The position numbers and the translations under genes were made by a program. The notes under the pieces were generated by a model that did not search any database, was not told where the DNA came from, and worked only from the letters and a program-made list of their open reading frames with translations. From Nautilus pompilius (lineage: Eukaryota > Mollusca > Cephalopoda > Nautilida > Nautilidae), in the NCBI GenBank assembly GCA_018389105.1, contig JACATO010000680.1, positions 750,001-814,000 on the forward strand: a stretch of 64,000 nt of DNA, given 5' to 3'. Each line of letters begins with the position of its first letter. The stretch's first letter is position 1. Below are positions 1 through 34,550 of the stretch, piece by piece.

Positions 1-2935
1 TATTTTATCTGTATTCTGTTGTTAAGTGTCTACTCTAACATTTGGTCAGGCAAGTTCCACTGTTTTATTATTTAGCATTTTGTCATTATGTACGATTTGT
101 TTTTCTTTATAGAGATATATACAGATCCCTGCCATAATAATTTAGACACTATAAATTACACAGGAGCATTTACTCTAATCTATGCACAGTATCTGTTAAG
201 AAAGCCATTTTTTTTAGTATTTGGGACAAGCAACATTTACATCATTTAAATGTCTAGGCATGGAACCAATTGTGATCTGGTAAGGTTTTAGCACAAATTT
301 TTTCCATTTGTTGCTTTGAGGTTGGTCTTGATTCTTTGACGCTTGATGATCTATCAAGATGCACTCATGGGAGGTCATTGGAGTTTACATGGGCTGTGTG
401 TATGGGGAGAGTGCATATTATTTTAATGGTCTACCCGCAGACAAAGGTGTGTTATATTCCAAATGAATGATTGGCGTGTGAAGACTATGGACTGCCTATT
501 TTCTCATTGGACCAAACAAGATGGATTTATTCACATGTTGTTGGCGTTTAACATATCATAGTCTCTGCAGGATCTGTTGCACAGTAGCATCAGTGCTGCA
601 ATAGCTGGATTTGGTGGAGGAAAGTCCTAGTTATTCGTGTAATTGAATACACGGTTTTCCTGAAACAGACTAATTATTTTATATACAACATCTTTGGAAA
701 GTGAAAGATCAGTGACTTATACCTTATGGAATTGATAGACTCAAATTGTCCAGTTAATAAATCCTAGGTAAGCAGGGAAATCCCTCATCTGCCACTGTTT
801 TCTGCGTTACACTCTCTGAGAAAATGAGTCTTATAGCTTTGGCAGCCTGTTTTGTATGGGTGGCTATTGGGCACGTGTAAATTATAGGGTGTTTTAATTC
901 TTATGCCAGGGAGACAGACAGACAACCTATAACTATATTTCAAAAACGAAATAAAAGATTCTTAAGCAAAATTAGAAATCATCTGCAATTACCGCTTGGT
1001 CAGTGCCAAGCCACCTGAGAATCGTGGCGCTTAAATGTATGTCTGACATATTCAGTAGCACCGTGTGGCTGCTGTCTCGTGTTTTAACCACCATCTCGGT
1101 GGTGCTGTAGCCCTCCCTGCTTGGTAAACCTAACCTAGAGTTTCCATTTGTTTGTTTGTTTGTTGTTTTTCTTTTAAGAAAATCTTGGCTAGCTGGCTGG
1201 CTTAATGATGAGAATTCATTTTACTACAGTAGAGTACATTTGTCTCATGTTTTTCTTACATTTCACTTGATTAAGATTTAAACTGGGCTAAAGTGCTATT
1301 TTTCTTCTTCTTACCTTTCTACTAATTCCAGCATTTTCTTAAAGCGCGCACACATACAGACACAGGTCACTCTTAGAGTGACCACCTCTCCCCTGACATT
1401 GCTCAGTTTTAGCTGTTGCCAGATTTTTTCTTCAAAAAAATAACAACAAAAATGCACACAAGGGAACCCCTCTTTCCTTTACTCCCCACTCTCACTGCAT
1501 CATTAAACTTGTCAGGGACAGCAGATGTGCCGATATAATGTTGGCTGGTGAGATTTGGGTTTCCATTCTCACCATAAAAATGTTTGACAATCTTGCCACC
1601 AATGGAACTAATACCCTCAAACTTCTAGCTTTTTTGTTAAAAAAATTAATAGTTTTTTTTTAACGCCTTGGCTGATGTAATATCTACACTGATAATAAGT
1701 TTTGAGTAATTGTCGAGTCAAAAGATGAAAATTCCGTGGGTTCTGCCGCCAAGACTAGTCTGCCCAGATAGCTTCTTGTACATCACGTAAAAAGTTGGTT
1801 TTTTACCACCTCTTTGTCAATTCATCCTTGCATGTTTGGAGAATTGTTGAGGTTGCTGCTGGTGCTGAGATGTGGTGATGGTAATGATGTGTTGTAGATT
1901 ACTATAATTTTAATATTATGTGCAAATGTTTATTGTTCACTTCTAATTTTTTAAATAAACTATTAGAGAAATGAGACAGGTTCTTTTTTAATGCAAAAAA
2001 ATATCTAGTTTGAAAATATTTCTGTTTTTGTTTTAGAAAACATTGTTGTTGTTGTTATTATTATTAAATAATTTTTAATGTCAGTCATGATCAATATTTT
2101 TCTGTTGTTTTATTAATCTGGGTGTTTCATGGAGAAAAATCTGGTTCAGAATGAATGAGAGGGGGGAGGCACCATCAAGTAACCAAATTGCATGGCCTCT
2201 GAAAACTCCAAACATTGCCAGAACAAATTTTAGCTTTCTCAGTATTGCAAAGTATGGTCAGGGGCCACCAGGTTATTCTCCAGATTACTTTGATGTGGCA
2301 CGGTAAAAGCACACTGGTTTAAAATACACCATTCATCCTCTCTTGTTTTCTCCACCATAAATTACACTTATTACTGTATTGCTAAAAAAATTTTTCAGAT
2401 TAGGATTTCCAAGGTTTCTTAAGTGCTGCTCTCTTAGACCAGATGTCTTCTCTAAGCGATAATTGGGGCTGCTGAGTATGTACACAGATATCAATCTAAA
2501 ATCCTGATTTGATATTCTCACTGGAATTCTTTATTAGGAGACACATTTGCTCTAACCTGACACTGATATCACAATATTTTGGGTATATAATTAGTTTTTC
2601 CTTCGTGTTATTTATGTTAAGCACTACTTCTGTTTTTTTTTCTTTTTTCTACTGAAATTTAATATGTGCAGTGTCAAATCTTCCATTGGTAATTTAATGA
2701 ATAAGAAGACAAAAAAATAAGTAAAATTATCACTATAATCATAAATGAAATTTATTTTCATTTCATCATCATTTCTATTCTTTGACTGTATTTTCTTTTA
2801 ATAGTCCATCATTAGGAGGAAAAGAATTTGTGTTTGTTTTTTCTCTTAAATGTTCCACCAACTATCACCTTACAGGGCTGCTGGCACTACATGTAAATGG
2901 CAATTGAAGTATTAAATGCTGTCACATCTTTTCAG
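1..2935 (+). other. Cav1 intron (left edge)
   Basis: This is AT-rich intron sequence upstream of the first visible Cav1 exon. It has only short homopolymer and trinucleotide runs (for example (TTG/TTA)n near 2044-2065), and no coding exon, RNA gene or clear transposon was recognised. Confidence 0.7.
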
Positions 2936-22803
<19,868 letters not shown>

Positions 22804-25800
22804 CATTTGAGATAAATCTGTACATAGTCCTAGAAGTAGATCTGGCTGTTTCCCAATGAGTGCATGCTGGTGACAGTGAACTGTGATTTTTAATTCTAAC
22901 TAAACTGAACTTCTCGCTTTGGAGGGGTCAGATCAGCAAGAAGTCCAGCTGGTTCTGGAACTTTCCTGTCTATTATTGACTAACAACAACCTAGCCCATT
23001 AATGTGTGTTTGTCAAACTGGCTGTGGAAGGTGTGGGATGGATGTGTGTATGTGTGTGCATGCATGTTTCAGGAGTGCAAGTGTATTTTCAAAAATTTAA
23101 TAGTGCCCAAATACCTCTAAGTTTTCCTCCTTAACTAATGCATGGTACTACTATCTAACTCAGCTTACAGCATGTTAACATACTAATGGTCAGTCAGTCA
23201 GTCAGTCATGCAGGCTAACTCTGTTAAAACACTTGTGCTGGTGTTGATTTGATCCTGTATGCCTTTTATAGGAACCTTGCCAGACCCAGCATGTGCTTCC
23301 CAAGAAATGAGCTGCATTTTTCATCGTTTTGGTTTGCACGATGCAAGATCCAAAGTGCAGCTGGCTGAGTGGTTGTCTCCCTCTGCAGCTGACTCATCCA
23401 TCTTTTATCTGCTCCCCAGTGGCTCATTTGATGTGGAGCCAGAGAGGCCAGCGAAGACCGATGACAGATGGACAGAGAAAGGATTGACACTGAGACATTG
23501 GCAAGCCAGGGACACTGGAATATGACCAAGAACAGCTGGACAAACACCGGACCCTGTGAACACCATCAGACTAGGCTACCATGATCATTGGTGCCAGGGC
23601 ACCTGCCAGTGGATGGACGGCTCAACAGACAGATGGAAAGGCAGCATAGACAGCAACCTGTTGCATTGAACAGCTGTGGATCCAGCCAGATTTTGGTGTG
23701 ATACTGTCCCAACACTGTTGCCTTGTCATTGTTGCTGTCTGTTTTGTGTGTAGAGTCACCAGGCATTATAACTCCATACTCGGAGGTGCTGAGGGAATTT
23801 TTCCACACTGATGATGCGTCTTCGCACACTGTGAGATGATATCTTATGCCTAGTACCATTTAATTGTACAGACTTTACACAACTAACATTGGTCACAACA
23901 CCGGCTCTGATTTATATACAAACTGTCTTCACCAAAGCTACTACTATTTTCTCAGCCACTGAATTGTTTTATTTGTTTAACCCTCTCTACCAAAAACCAA
24001 AAGGAAAGAGATTTATTCAAGCAAAAGCATATTTCAATCCTAAACTTTGCTGATAAAGTTTAACTTTTTTCTTTTAAAAAAAAAAACTTGAGGCAATCTT
24101 TCCGTGGTCATTTTAAACTGCAAAGGGTTCATATGTCTCACAGAATCGAGATGGTATGTATTTCTGTTTGTAGTTCTCTGATGAAAGATATTTTAGATTT
24201 ATCAAAATTATTAAAGCAAATGTGTTTAGTTGCTGAAGCAAATAGGGAATTTTGAAAGCATTATATGCCAAAAGTTAGAGGTGGCACTTTTAGCTCTAGT
24301 ATTTTTTTCTTATTGTTGTTTAGTACTGTTTTCAGAGGGATTAATTATTGGGTTTAAATGAAATAGAATCCGTTTCTTACTAACTCAAGAGATTAGCAAC
24401 TATTTTTGTAGCCTGTATTCGTGAAGATCAGGCACTAAGTGCTGTTCATTATTATTGCTGCTCTGCTAATTAATTACCTGACCTGCTCTTTGCAGTATTT
24501 ATATGTACTTATATTATGCTGGCTAGATTTGTGCCAATTTTTGTATGGCCAGTCTTTTACCCACATCTTTACTAAATGGTATTGTGAAAACAACAGATAT
24601 TTATTTTTCTTGAATGCAGAAACTTGTGTTTGTTGTTGTTGTTGTTTACCGTATCATCTGCTTTTGATCTGCTGTTTCTTTTTTATTTATCATTTTTATA
24701 CATACATCAATGTATGCTAGATTTTATAGTGGTTTTTTTCATCTTTTTAACTGCTTGATTATACAATCTCGCGATATCTGATGTTTTTAAGTTCTGACAG
24801 CCAATGAGTCAACATGTTAGACACAACGCAAAACACTTAATCCAAATGTTTGCTGCAGATACTTGAAAAACAAATCATTTTCCATATATTTTATATCATT
24901 TTACTGCATACAGAAGCTGACTCCGAAATTTAGTAAATATGTTGGTTAAACCAGAGTTATCTCTCCTTGTGAAATTTGGTTTAAGCTACATGGAAAAGTG
25001 AGGATTAGGGGGAATATTTTTACCATATAAACTAAGAATTTTATTTTAATTTAATTTTTTTGTTTTTGTTTTAATATTGTTGTCAAAATAAACAAATCTT
25101 TGCTCTTTTGAGGCTTAGTGAAAAATAAAGACAAAAACCTGACTATAACAGATGTTAGGGGCACTAACGAACTGTTGCGTAATAGAGAAGGCCAAATCTT
25201 GTCCAATATGTTTTCATTGCTGTGAGAAGGAAACAACGGATCTCCGTTTTCTTTTATTTTCCCCGTTTTAATGGTGCGTGCAGAAACTTGAGAGATGGAT
25301 TCTGTGGCAGTCTGTCATAGGAATGGCTTGTTGTTTGGCCCGTGTGGCTATAAGGTTGTTTATTTGCCTGTAGATGGCACTGTTGCCGGCTGGGTTGAAG
25401 CGTTTTTTTTTTTCCTAGCCATTATTTTGAAGTATTCCCTCATTACTTCTCTATTGTTGCCACAGAAACCTTGGGAGTTAGGTCGTTTGTTAATTTTACT
25501 TGTTTGTCTCCATTTACGTTTAATATCGTGGAAAACTCAATGTTTGTCACTTCCTTTTTTATTTTTTATTGGGGGGGGTAAAAATATCAAAACTGCTCTT
25601 CAACCTGACATTTGACTGGTGCTGACCAGATAATTAAAAAAAAAAAAAAAACAGAATGTCAAGCTAGATGAGCAGATTATATACAAAAGTTAGCGATGTT
25701 CAAGGTTTTCTATGGAGTCACTGCTAGATAACTTAATTATTGGTACTTTGCAGTCTTTAACCGTTCTGTGCTGTGTGTCATTTTGAGCTAATCAACTGGA

Positions 25801-28480
25801 ACACAACATCACCAAAGTGCTAACTCTAATGTCATTTACACTGCCATCTGTTTATGCCAAACATCAACATTCTATTCTTGTAAACTTGAAGGTTTCTATT
25901 AAGGTTTATGCAGATTAGTCTCATAAACTATATTATGATTTGTGTTTTGTTTTTTTCATTGTAGTGTCATAGCCTATGGTTTGGATTTTGCTGTGTGACA
26001 GCTGCTTTTTTTTTTGGTAAGATTAACTTTTTGTTAGGTACAGATGCTTGGTCATTGCTGCTACATGGGTAAGGCCTTTGTGGTCAGAACCACTTCATTA
26101 ATCAATCTCTTGATTTCTGGTGAATAATCCTCACTATCCAGATTTGAGAAATTCAAGCCTGCTTCAGCCAGAGAGATTGGCGGTGAGAATGGAGTAACAC
26201 ACATTTTAGGGGATCACTGGGAATTAAAGGGGTTAGGGAAAACTGGTTAGATAATGTTTATTGTGTTACCAACTTGAAGCATCTCTCACTAAGCTTAAAG
26301 AAAGTGTGGTAGACTGTCTGTTTCATAGTAGAGAAACTCAAAAAAAAAAATTTTTTTTTCTAATTAACATTCCAGTGAAGCTCTGTGAAATGTCTTTTAG
26401 AAATTAAAATCTATTTTTAAGTTTGTTACTCTGTTAAAAAAAAAAAAAAAATTTAATAATTTTAATGAGACTAGTTTTAGAGTACCAAAAGGAAAGAAAT
26501 GTGTAATTTAACAATACTGGAATTAACACCATTATCAGGAAACAAGGTATGGTTGGTAAGGCGAAGATTGAGTTCTATGACTAACCTATCTAGTCTGTTG
26601 TTGCTTACCTGTTATGCTTAGCCATGACACCACACCAGCTTCTAAGTAATCATTAACTAAGCATTTTTCCCTATTAGAATATTTTAACCCATGGCAATAT
26701 CTGAAGCTCCGAATAAAACCCAATGTCGTCATGCCACTGAAAACTTACATTTCATATACCATCTCTTAAGCTTTCTGGAAATGTTCTGTTTGTGAAAATT
26801 TAACTACAACCTGCAGGAAAAAAATTATATTGGATTTATGAAATTTAAATAAATATCAAAACATTTTGGGCGTTTTTTTTTTTTTTTTTTCTCTTCATCC
26901 ACGGGTCATTAAGCTCAGTGTGTGTGTGCGTGCTGTGTGATGGGGCTAATGGCCACTACAATATTAGGCCTGTCTGGTTTAGCTGAAGAAAAAAAGGTTT
27001 AACAAATTTATTGTTTGTAGGGGTAAATAATTACTGTGTGCTGAATGTTGGTATGGAAAACTTTAAAACTTAGTACTAGTGCAGGTACTTTTTTTACTAG
27101 TTGCTTATCTCATTGTTCAAGAGGAATGACTTGCTATTGTTCGTAATACTGGTGCTCTTAAAGTTAGCAAGGCTATTTTCAACTTACACTGTCGTATACT
27201 CTAGGGGTAGCTCTGTTGTATACCTAATGGAATCTCTTTCTCTCTCATCTAAAATGATGTTTTCCATATCATATGGATGGATTATACTGCTTATGGTACT
27301 TTTTTGGACTAGTGCTGACAAATGCCCTTTTGTAGCCCATAAGTTTGTATAAACCCAGCTGGATATGAAAGCTTGGATTAAAAGACAGCTGATTACCACC
27401 TCAGATTAAAGCTGAAAGGAAAAGAAGCATTGGGGGTGATCCATGTAACCCACAGTTATTTACAGTATCATTTTAAAAATCTGGTTAAATGGTAATTATA
27501 TAGGGGAAGAGAAACTTCCTCAGGCACTGAATTGATCTAGCTACATGAGAAAGGCACCTAAACAAAACCAACTGGTCTGATTGGATGAGGTGAGGTAGCC
27601 ACTCTGGCCTGCTTGTTATCCACTTGGTGGGGCCTGCGTGTGTTACAGTGGTCACCTCACAACTGCATAATGAGAATTCAGCTCATTGTCTTCTGATTGC
27701 ATGCAGTGGTGGTGTTTTATACCAGGATTCTGTTATGTACACTTGTGGAACATTGGCCGCAAGTCTTCTGACTTTTTAAGCCACCTGCCTACACATTTTT
27801 GTAAATTTGTGCACCATATTTCATGATGTTACTATAAATTCTGAAGGATTTTTTAAAAATTATTTCTTAACCACAAATAACTTATCTGCATCGGGACTGA
27901 ATGACTGTACTGCTATTTCGTCGAGTCACTGTGATAGAACCTAACTCTGCTTTTTTTTTCAGAGATCTCAGAGAGAGTAACCCCAGTGTATCAATCCATC
28001 TGCCCCCTGTTTGAATGTCATGTCTCTGTGGTAGAACTTGTAAAATATGAATTATTTTTGTTACTTTTCTAGGCTCTTATAGCTAGCAATTCACGAAATT
28101 GGAACTGAAAACCAAAAGCGTGAATCTCTCGTCCCAGACTGCACTGTGAAAGGTACTATAAGTAAAACTCCTGTGGCAAATGAGTTCCATTTCACCTGGT
28201 GTTTATGAAACTGTTTGTTTGATTTTTTTTTTCTTACTTTTCCAGATTTTTACTTTTTACCTAAATTTTGTGTGATTCCAATAGCCTTTTGGCATTAATT
28301 CTTCTTTTTTTTTTTTTTAAGAAAATAACCTATACATATCTGATAAAGGTGTATATTCCGTTTAATGATACACCATTATTTTAGGGGGAAAACATCAGCA
28401 TTTCACTTCGTGGAACCCAGAGCATTGTGATATTAGTTTTCAAAAACAGCAGAAAGGTTGTTTGTTTTTTGTTTGTTTGT

Positions 28481-28527
<47 letters not shown>

Positions 28528-31500
28528 GGTGGTGGTGTGTGTGTGTGTGTGTGTGTGTGTTTGTTTGCGCACGCACTTCTATTTATTTATTTATTTATTT
28601 CTAACTGTACATTTCCAGCCAAGGTAGATTATGTACATTCTTAAGACATCCCCTTTTTACTAGACAAAATAACCACCATGATGTTTACTTTTAGCAAAAC
28701 TTTTAAAAAAAAAACAGACAATGTAGATATTTGTGAATAAATCCTTCTGACTTGTTACAGAAGATACAGAAGAGGTGAGAAGCCAGATGACATTTTTTTT
28801 ACATTTATAAATAGAAGTGTAGAATTTTAGATGATTGCTATACAATTCTTTAACCATATTCACTTGTTAGCATTTATCAGCTCGCAGTCAAACAAATAGT
28901 TTGTATAGACACAACAACAATCCACTGATCCTATTCCAGCCAAGCTTCCTGTTTCTTAGCATTCTTTTAAATGCTGAAAATTCCATTTTAATCTAATATT
29001 GTTGGTTCTTTTTTTTTTATTTTTTAACAAACAGCAAATAGACATTTACCTCCAGCCAGCATTCATTCTAAAATGTTCTGAAAGATTATGGCTAATGGTA
29101 ATTCTAGATATTCTTTTAGAGCAGCAGTTTTCCTGCAAGACTGGTGTCTTTGTCTGTCTCCTTCCTTTGCTTTAGTCTCTTGTCTGCCCTAACTAGTATG
29201 GCTTGACTATAATTGTTAATCAGCAGTTATTACCTTTGTTTTCCATCACAGGGCCAACCACAAAGTTCGTTACCACATCAAAAAGAAGTCTTATTTTTAC
29301 GCACCTGTTAACGTATTTATTGTCTTTCTATAAAGCCAAACTGTTTCTGGTGGATATCAGGCTGAGCAAGACAATCATATTTAAGTACATGCAGATTGAG
29401 AAAAAATAAAAGTGAACCAAATAGATAATACAATATGTTGTGATCAATCATTTAAGGAAATATTTTAAAAACCTGGTCATTTATGTTGTTCACACTATTC
29501 AAATTGCCATTACTATTTTCTTAAACTTCCAAGTCAGCCATTTGTTTTCCTCTCCATTGTATGTCTCCAGATTGTCTATATTTGAAATATTAACAGCACA
29601 GGAAAATAGAATAGTCAACCAGCTTTAGAATTGTTTATCTCCCTTGACACAAAAGATAAGATACAATCTACTTAAACCTATTTTAAACCCTCAAATCTAT
29701 TATAGTCAAGCACAGATTCACACCAAACTCATTTCACACTTGTCTTTCTTGTGAAAGAAAAAAATGGACAGAACAGTCATATACTGGTATATATTTGTTA
29801 TAAAATGATACAGAGTACTTTCTTTTGTAATGGATTTCATATGAGTATTGTGGTTTTGATGTTCACTAAGCATTTACGGAAAGTTGGCATTGAATTACAA
29901 AAGCCAGAGTTCCATAAATACAGAGAATAATGAAGATATTATTGGATCATGTTGACCCTATGGATAGCTACAATATTGGATTTCTATAGAAGCCGGTTTA
30001 AAAAGCATATTACTACAATCTGGAGCATCATATAAGCAAATATATCAAAATGTTCAACAATCCCTTTTATCAATGTTACAAGACTGATCCAAACTTTTCA
30101 TAGAATGTTTCATTTCTCCTGTTTGTTACAACTCACTGGTCTTTCTTACTTAGCCAACATCTAGATAAACTAAATTTGTACTACTATTAGCAAGAGAGGC
30201 AAAAAAGATGAATATAGAAAAGGACCGGGAGGGAAAGAGAGAAGGAGAGCAGTTGTGGACCAAAGATAATAAATAAAATATATATCATATATTTTTCTCT
30301 AACCCAGGAAGTTTACATACAATGCCATTGCAGAGTTGTCTTCCAGAATGTCAACCTTCCATTCATTGATAGTACATGTTTGAGTTTTTTGTTCTGAATA
30401 ATGGCCTTGTGTTAATAGGCAGGAAACCCGGCCTTAGTGCCTTACTAGCAAAGAAACCATTCACATATCTGACCAGTCATCATTTCCTGGGTCATTTTGT
30501 AGTCAAAGAAATGTTACCATCCTAAAGTTGCAAAGATGTTTCTGGTCCTCAAGACTTTCATTTTAACCATATAGAGAACAAACAATATATTTTAAAGAAT
30601 GCAGCAGATATATATTATATTTCACTCTAGATGTAGGTTGGAATGAATAGAGCAGCCTAAAATTTCATGCTGATAATAAATAGTTGTTAGAGAATAAGTT
30701 TTTTCCAAGCTACTGTGCAAGTTCTCCAAACTTAATCACTAAAATTTTCATTTTTAGAATCCTCTCACAGACTAGCAGACATTTAAATAGAACAATCAAT
30801 TTTTAATAATCTTTCTGACAAGAAAAAAATTTCTCTCCAAAATATATGGTGCAATTTCATTTTAAAACCTTGTATAAAAAAAATAAAAAGACTAAATCTT
30901 TGGATTTATTGACTCATTGTCCAGAGAGACCACTAACTTGGCTGGCTTAACAAGATTGTGAGAGCGTCTGATTGGTCTTATGATGTAGGCAAATGTATAG
31001 CATTTAAAACCATTACTGTTACACACACACACACATGCACACAATCTACTTTGGCAGGAAGCGTACATCATGTGATAGACTGTGATGTTTTAATGAAGTC
31101 CTCCAGTTTGGTGAACCTGTTCACATAGCCTTGTGATGGAGTGGAGAGAGGTGGGGGAAGGGTCTGCATTTTGACACTTGAGCTAATATACCTTTTGACT
31201 CTTTAATCTTGTTGATATTTTAGCGCTATACGCACATTCTTGGTTAACCACTTATTGGTATTAACACTTAACGGGCTTTCTAAAACCAAGGGGGGGGACA
31301 ACCTGTGTTCAGATATGTTAATTTTTGCCATATTGATCCAGTGTGTGTGTGTATTTGAAATGAAATGAATGGTGAAGGCACTGGCACTCGTTTTTACTAT
31401 TACTACTACCAATGATTTCTATGTCAATGCCTGAGGGCTGATATATTTTTTAAAAATCCCATAGATCGGATTGTATGAGTTCCACTAAGCCCAAGCTCCT

Positions 31501-31950
31501 AAAGCGTGTGTACAAAGGTGTAAGGCAAACAGTTTTCAACAAACTTGTAATATATATGGTACTATTTGCAAGGAAGGAATGTTATGTTCAATAAAATATT
31601 TATTCGTATTATTTTACTTGGAGTTGTGTTTTTATTATTGTGATTTGTATGAACTTTTTGCTTCTCTCTCTCTGCAGTATATATTTTTGCATACACTGTG
31701 GTGTCAGGTCGGATTTTTACATTTAAAAACTTCATCTTTAAGTATCAGCAACAGCACATCTACAAAGTTTAAGAACAATGGCAGAACAAACGCGAGTTTA
31801 CCCACAAAAAATGTAAAATCAAACATTCCAGTGTGGGCATTACACTGACAGAAAAGTAATTTCTTATTCTTTCAGTTGACTAACAACAATATAATTGATA
31901 GTAAATATTTTTCATATGCTCACTTTTCTCATGTTGTGGCAGAAGTTTAT
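22804..31950 (+). other. Probable Cav1 3' UTR grading into intergenic DNA; no gene seen
   Basis: No open frame here resembles a known protein. AATAAA hexamers on the plus strand (for example 25087-25092 and 25124-25129) could end the Cav1 transcript about 2.3 kb after the stop, but many chance copies exist in this AT-rich DNA. The stretch also holds the compound microsatellite at 28480-28602, an (AC)n run near 31022-31036 and several poly-A and poly-T tracts. Confidence 0.5.
28480..28602. repeat. Compound microsatellite (TTTG)n-(TTG)n-(GGT)n-(GT)n-(TTTA)n
   Basis: Five different short-unit repeats abut one another: a TTTG run, about 16 TTG units, GGT, about 13 GT units, and after a short gap five TTTA units. 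The poly-Leu/Val/Cys and poly-Asn open frames over it are artefacts. Confidence 0.9.
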
Positions 31951-32079
31951 AGCAACAAAAGTTTAAGAATGCCAACATCAACTACTTGTATTTTTTTATG
32001 AACAACCATAATGCACAACTTTTTTTAGTATTCTACAATGGGTAAAAAGGAAAAACCATTTTAATCCAACAAAATGTGC

Positions 32080-32970
32080 TCAGATCATGGAGTTGTACAA
32101 GGAGAAACTTGCATAGTCTGAGATAGCTAAGCAAGTCGAGTGCAGTAAAATGGCTTGTCATCTAGCCTGGCAACAGTATGAACAAATTGCTGGCTAAATG
32201 CTGAAGAGACATTCACTGGAAAACCAAGCAATTCTGAAATGGACTGCTGCAAAACATCTGTTGACATTTTAAGGGATTTGGAGGACCAACCAATCTTCAT
32301 GAGAACTGTCCATTGATTCCTTGTGATTTTAAATTGATGGGGCAAGTTGCCAGGAAGAAACCCTTTGGTTCCTTGAAGAATCAAAGAGCCCATCTTCAAG
32401 TTTGCCAAGGACTATCTCCAGACTCTGGAAATGTATGCCAGAGTTTTCTGGTCCAAAGTTTGTAAGATAGTTGTACTTATGTGCATATGTGCAGAGATTT
32501 GCTAAAGCATTTAATTTGAAATGTACATACTGATAATCAAAGATGGGGGTGGGTTCGTTATAGTATCAGGATATTTCTCCCAAAAAAGGGCAGGCTCTAT
32601 TCATTGTATCTAGGGAATAGTGGTTCAGTTTGTTTACCTGGACATTTCAACCAATATACTAGAAGTCTGAGGTCTGTCTCTCTAACAAGTGGATTTTCTA
32701 ACAAAAATCTAAAACACTTAGCTGTCATCATCAAACAGAATCTCAAAGATCAGAAAAATCTGTCTAAAGTGGTCAGCTCAAAGCCTTGATTTGAGTCCAA
32801 TAGAGAATCTATAGAATGCTATAAATAAAGCTATTAAGATGAAGCCAGAAATTTGGATCAGCTGTTCCAAGTTATACAGATGATGGGCCAATGTTTGCAT
32901 ATACCAGTGTATTTGCCTTTTGGATGCAATCAAATACTAATACTTCCTTGATCTGTTTATCTCATGTAAT
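32080..32970 (+). mobile_element. Tc1-like transposon relic
   Basis: Plus-strand translation in shifting frames gives QVARKKPFGSLKNQRAHLQ, then PDSGNVCQSFLVQS, a GGGSVIVSGYF block and finally AQSLDLSPIENL followed by a stop. These correspond in order to the Tc1 motifs GRVARKKP, W..VLWSDES, GGGSVMVWGCF and WPAQSPDLNPIENLW. Many stops and frameshifts show it is dead. I could not identify terminal inverted repeats, so the borders are approximate. Confidence 0.75.
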
Positions 32971-34380
32971 CTCTAAAAATTGGGGTTTTGTGACAAAATT
33001 TCAAATATGTTTGATTCATTCTTAAATGTTTGCTGCCATGAAATTCCATCATAGTGTAAAAGTGATGTATGCAAAATGTTTACTACCAATCATATTGATG
33101 TGCATGTCTATCAAGAGAACAAGAAATTGCTTTTTTATCAAAGTAATTCCCAGGCTGTAATGTTCATCTTTACATATTTAACATGTCAACTTATATTTGT
33201 TCTGCCATTGTTCTTACATTTTTAGCTACCACTGTATGTAGGATAACAACATTTTCTTTAAAAAGAAAAGAATTGGTAATATGTATGACCTGTTACTTAC
33301 ATTGCATGGTTGAACAATTAGACTTTCCATTTACCCCAGAAATGTCTCTAAATGGCCATGCTAAGTGACAGACTTTGAATGATTGGACATTACTGACAGT
33401 GCCAAAATTATTGAAAGCAAAGATGCCAGTGTAAAGAACAAACAAGCCAACATGCATATATGAAGGTGACTTTATCAAACTGTTTTGCAGTAAAATATTA
33501 CAGTTTGCAGAATCTTAGGTCAGTTATTAAACATTGATTATCAAGAAGGAAATTGTTTCTATCCTTTCAATGTCAGTGCATCCCTTTTTTTCATGTCTGC
33601 ATGCAAAACAGCTTTAGAAAGTTATAAGAATGGGTGGCCTTTCAAAACTAACTGTAACTAGTGAAACCTTCATTAATACGTAATAGGTGATCACTGTATA
33701 TTTAGTAGCAATCTGGAGAAGTCACAGAAGCTTTGGCATGTACTTTGATGTTCTGTTTCAAACTAGTAGTGATTTTTTTTTTCAATGTCTCCAGGTTAAA
33801 TAAAGTACAAACATCAAAAAAGATTTGAATCTTAGACTAGTTGGTGTGTTGAGATTCGGAAGCTGACACCCACAAGATGATGCCTAGGAGAAATGCATAG
33901 CAGTATATCCAACCTACGCAAAACGCCTACGCAACAACTTGAAGGCAGAAAAAAATGTTTAAGTTGGCTCTGTGTTTGTTGATTTTTTTTCTTTTTAATA
34001 AAATGTGCTTGTCATAATTAATGATGCAAGATATGTTAAATGCTCCATCAGATTTCAGTCTTTAACTTCTTGTGCAATACGTTTCCTGATGTCATTTGTA
34101 ACAGTTCTGTCATTGGAAAATTGCTTAATGTTAGCTTGATGCCTGAAGATTGGACTCCACCTGCTGGTGGTGGACAAGAGTAATATTAATAATCTCTCAT
34201 CATGCCAGTTTAAAGATTGATCAGAGTAAGTCAAGGATGATTCCAAACAAAAACTCAAAATGAAAATTTTGACAAAAATCTACTTAATTTTCATGCTTAC
34301 TGGTCTTTTTGTTCCACAACCCTGTATTGTTGTAACACTCTGTAATAGACTATTATTGTGCTTAAAGTCTGGTTATTATT
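32971..34380. other. Intergenic, no recognised feature
   Basis: AT-rich sequence. The phrase acagtgccaaaattattgaa near 33398 looks like a Tc1-type terminus, but I found no partner end. A short minus-strand frame at 34055-34258 contains IRKRIA, a weak LINE-like hint. Confidence 0.4.
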
Positions 34381-34389
34381 CATCCTTTT

Positions 34390-34550
34390 TTTCTTCTTCA
34401 GTACACTGTTGTGTGTCCATCACAGTCCATTATGGAAGCGAATATTGGACAGCCCAGAAACAAGTAAAAAGAAAAAGTTACCAAGATTGTATAGATTATG
34501 ACTGCTAGAAGTAGAATGTCCTGGTCAGCACATCTCAGGGGTTTGGTGAA
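34390..34550 (+). mobile_element. Possible LINE 3' coding scrap
   Basis: Translation gives TVHYGSEYWTAQKQVKRK and, after a frameshift, RSRMSWSAHL. This resembles the LYGSETWTL....RRMLRISWTAH block downstream of the reverse transcriptase in some non-LTR elements. The match is short and broken; treat it as suggestive. Confidence 0.35.

Noticed and set aside
28381..28644. Poly-Asn, poly-Leu and poly-Val open frames
   Set aside because: They are translations of the compound microsatellite, not genes.
34055..34258. Minus-strand frame with NDIRKRIAQE as LINE coding sequence
   Set aside because: The similarity to LINE ORF2 is short, and the neighbouring LINE-like scrap is on the other strand.
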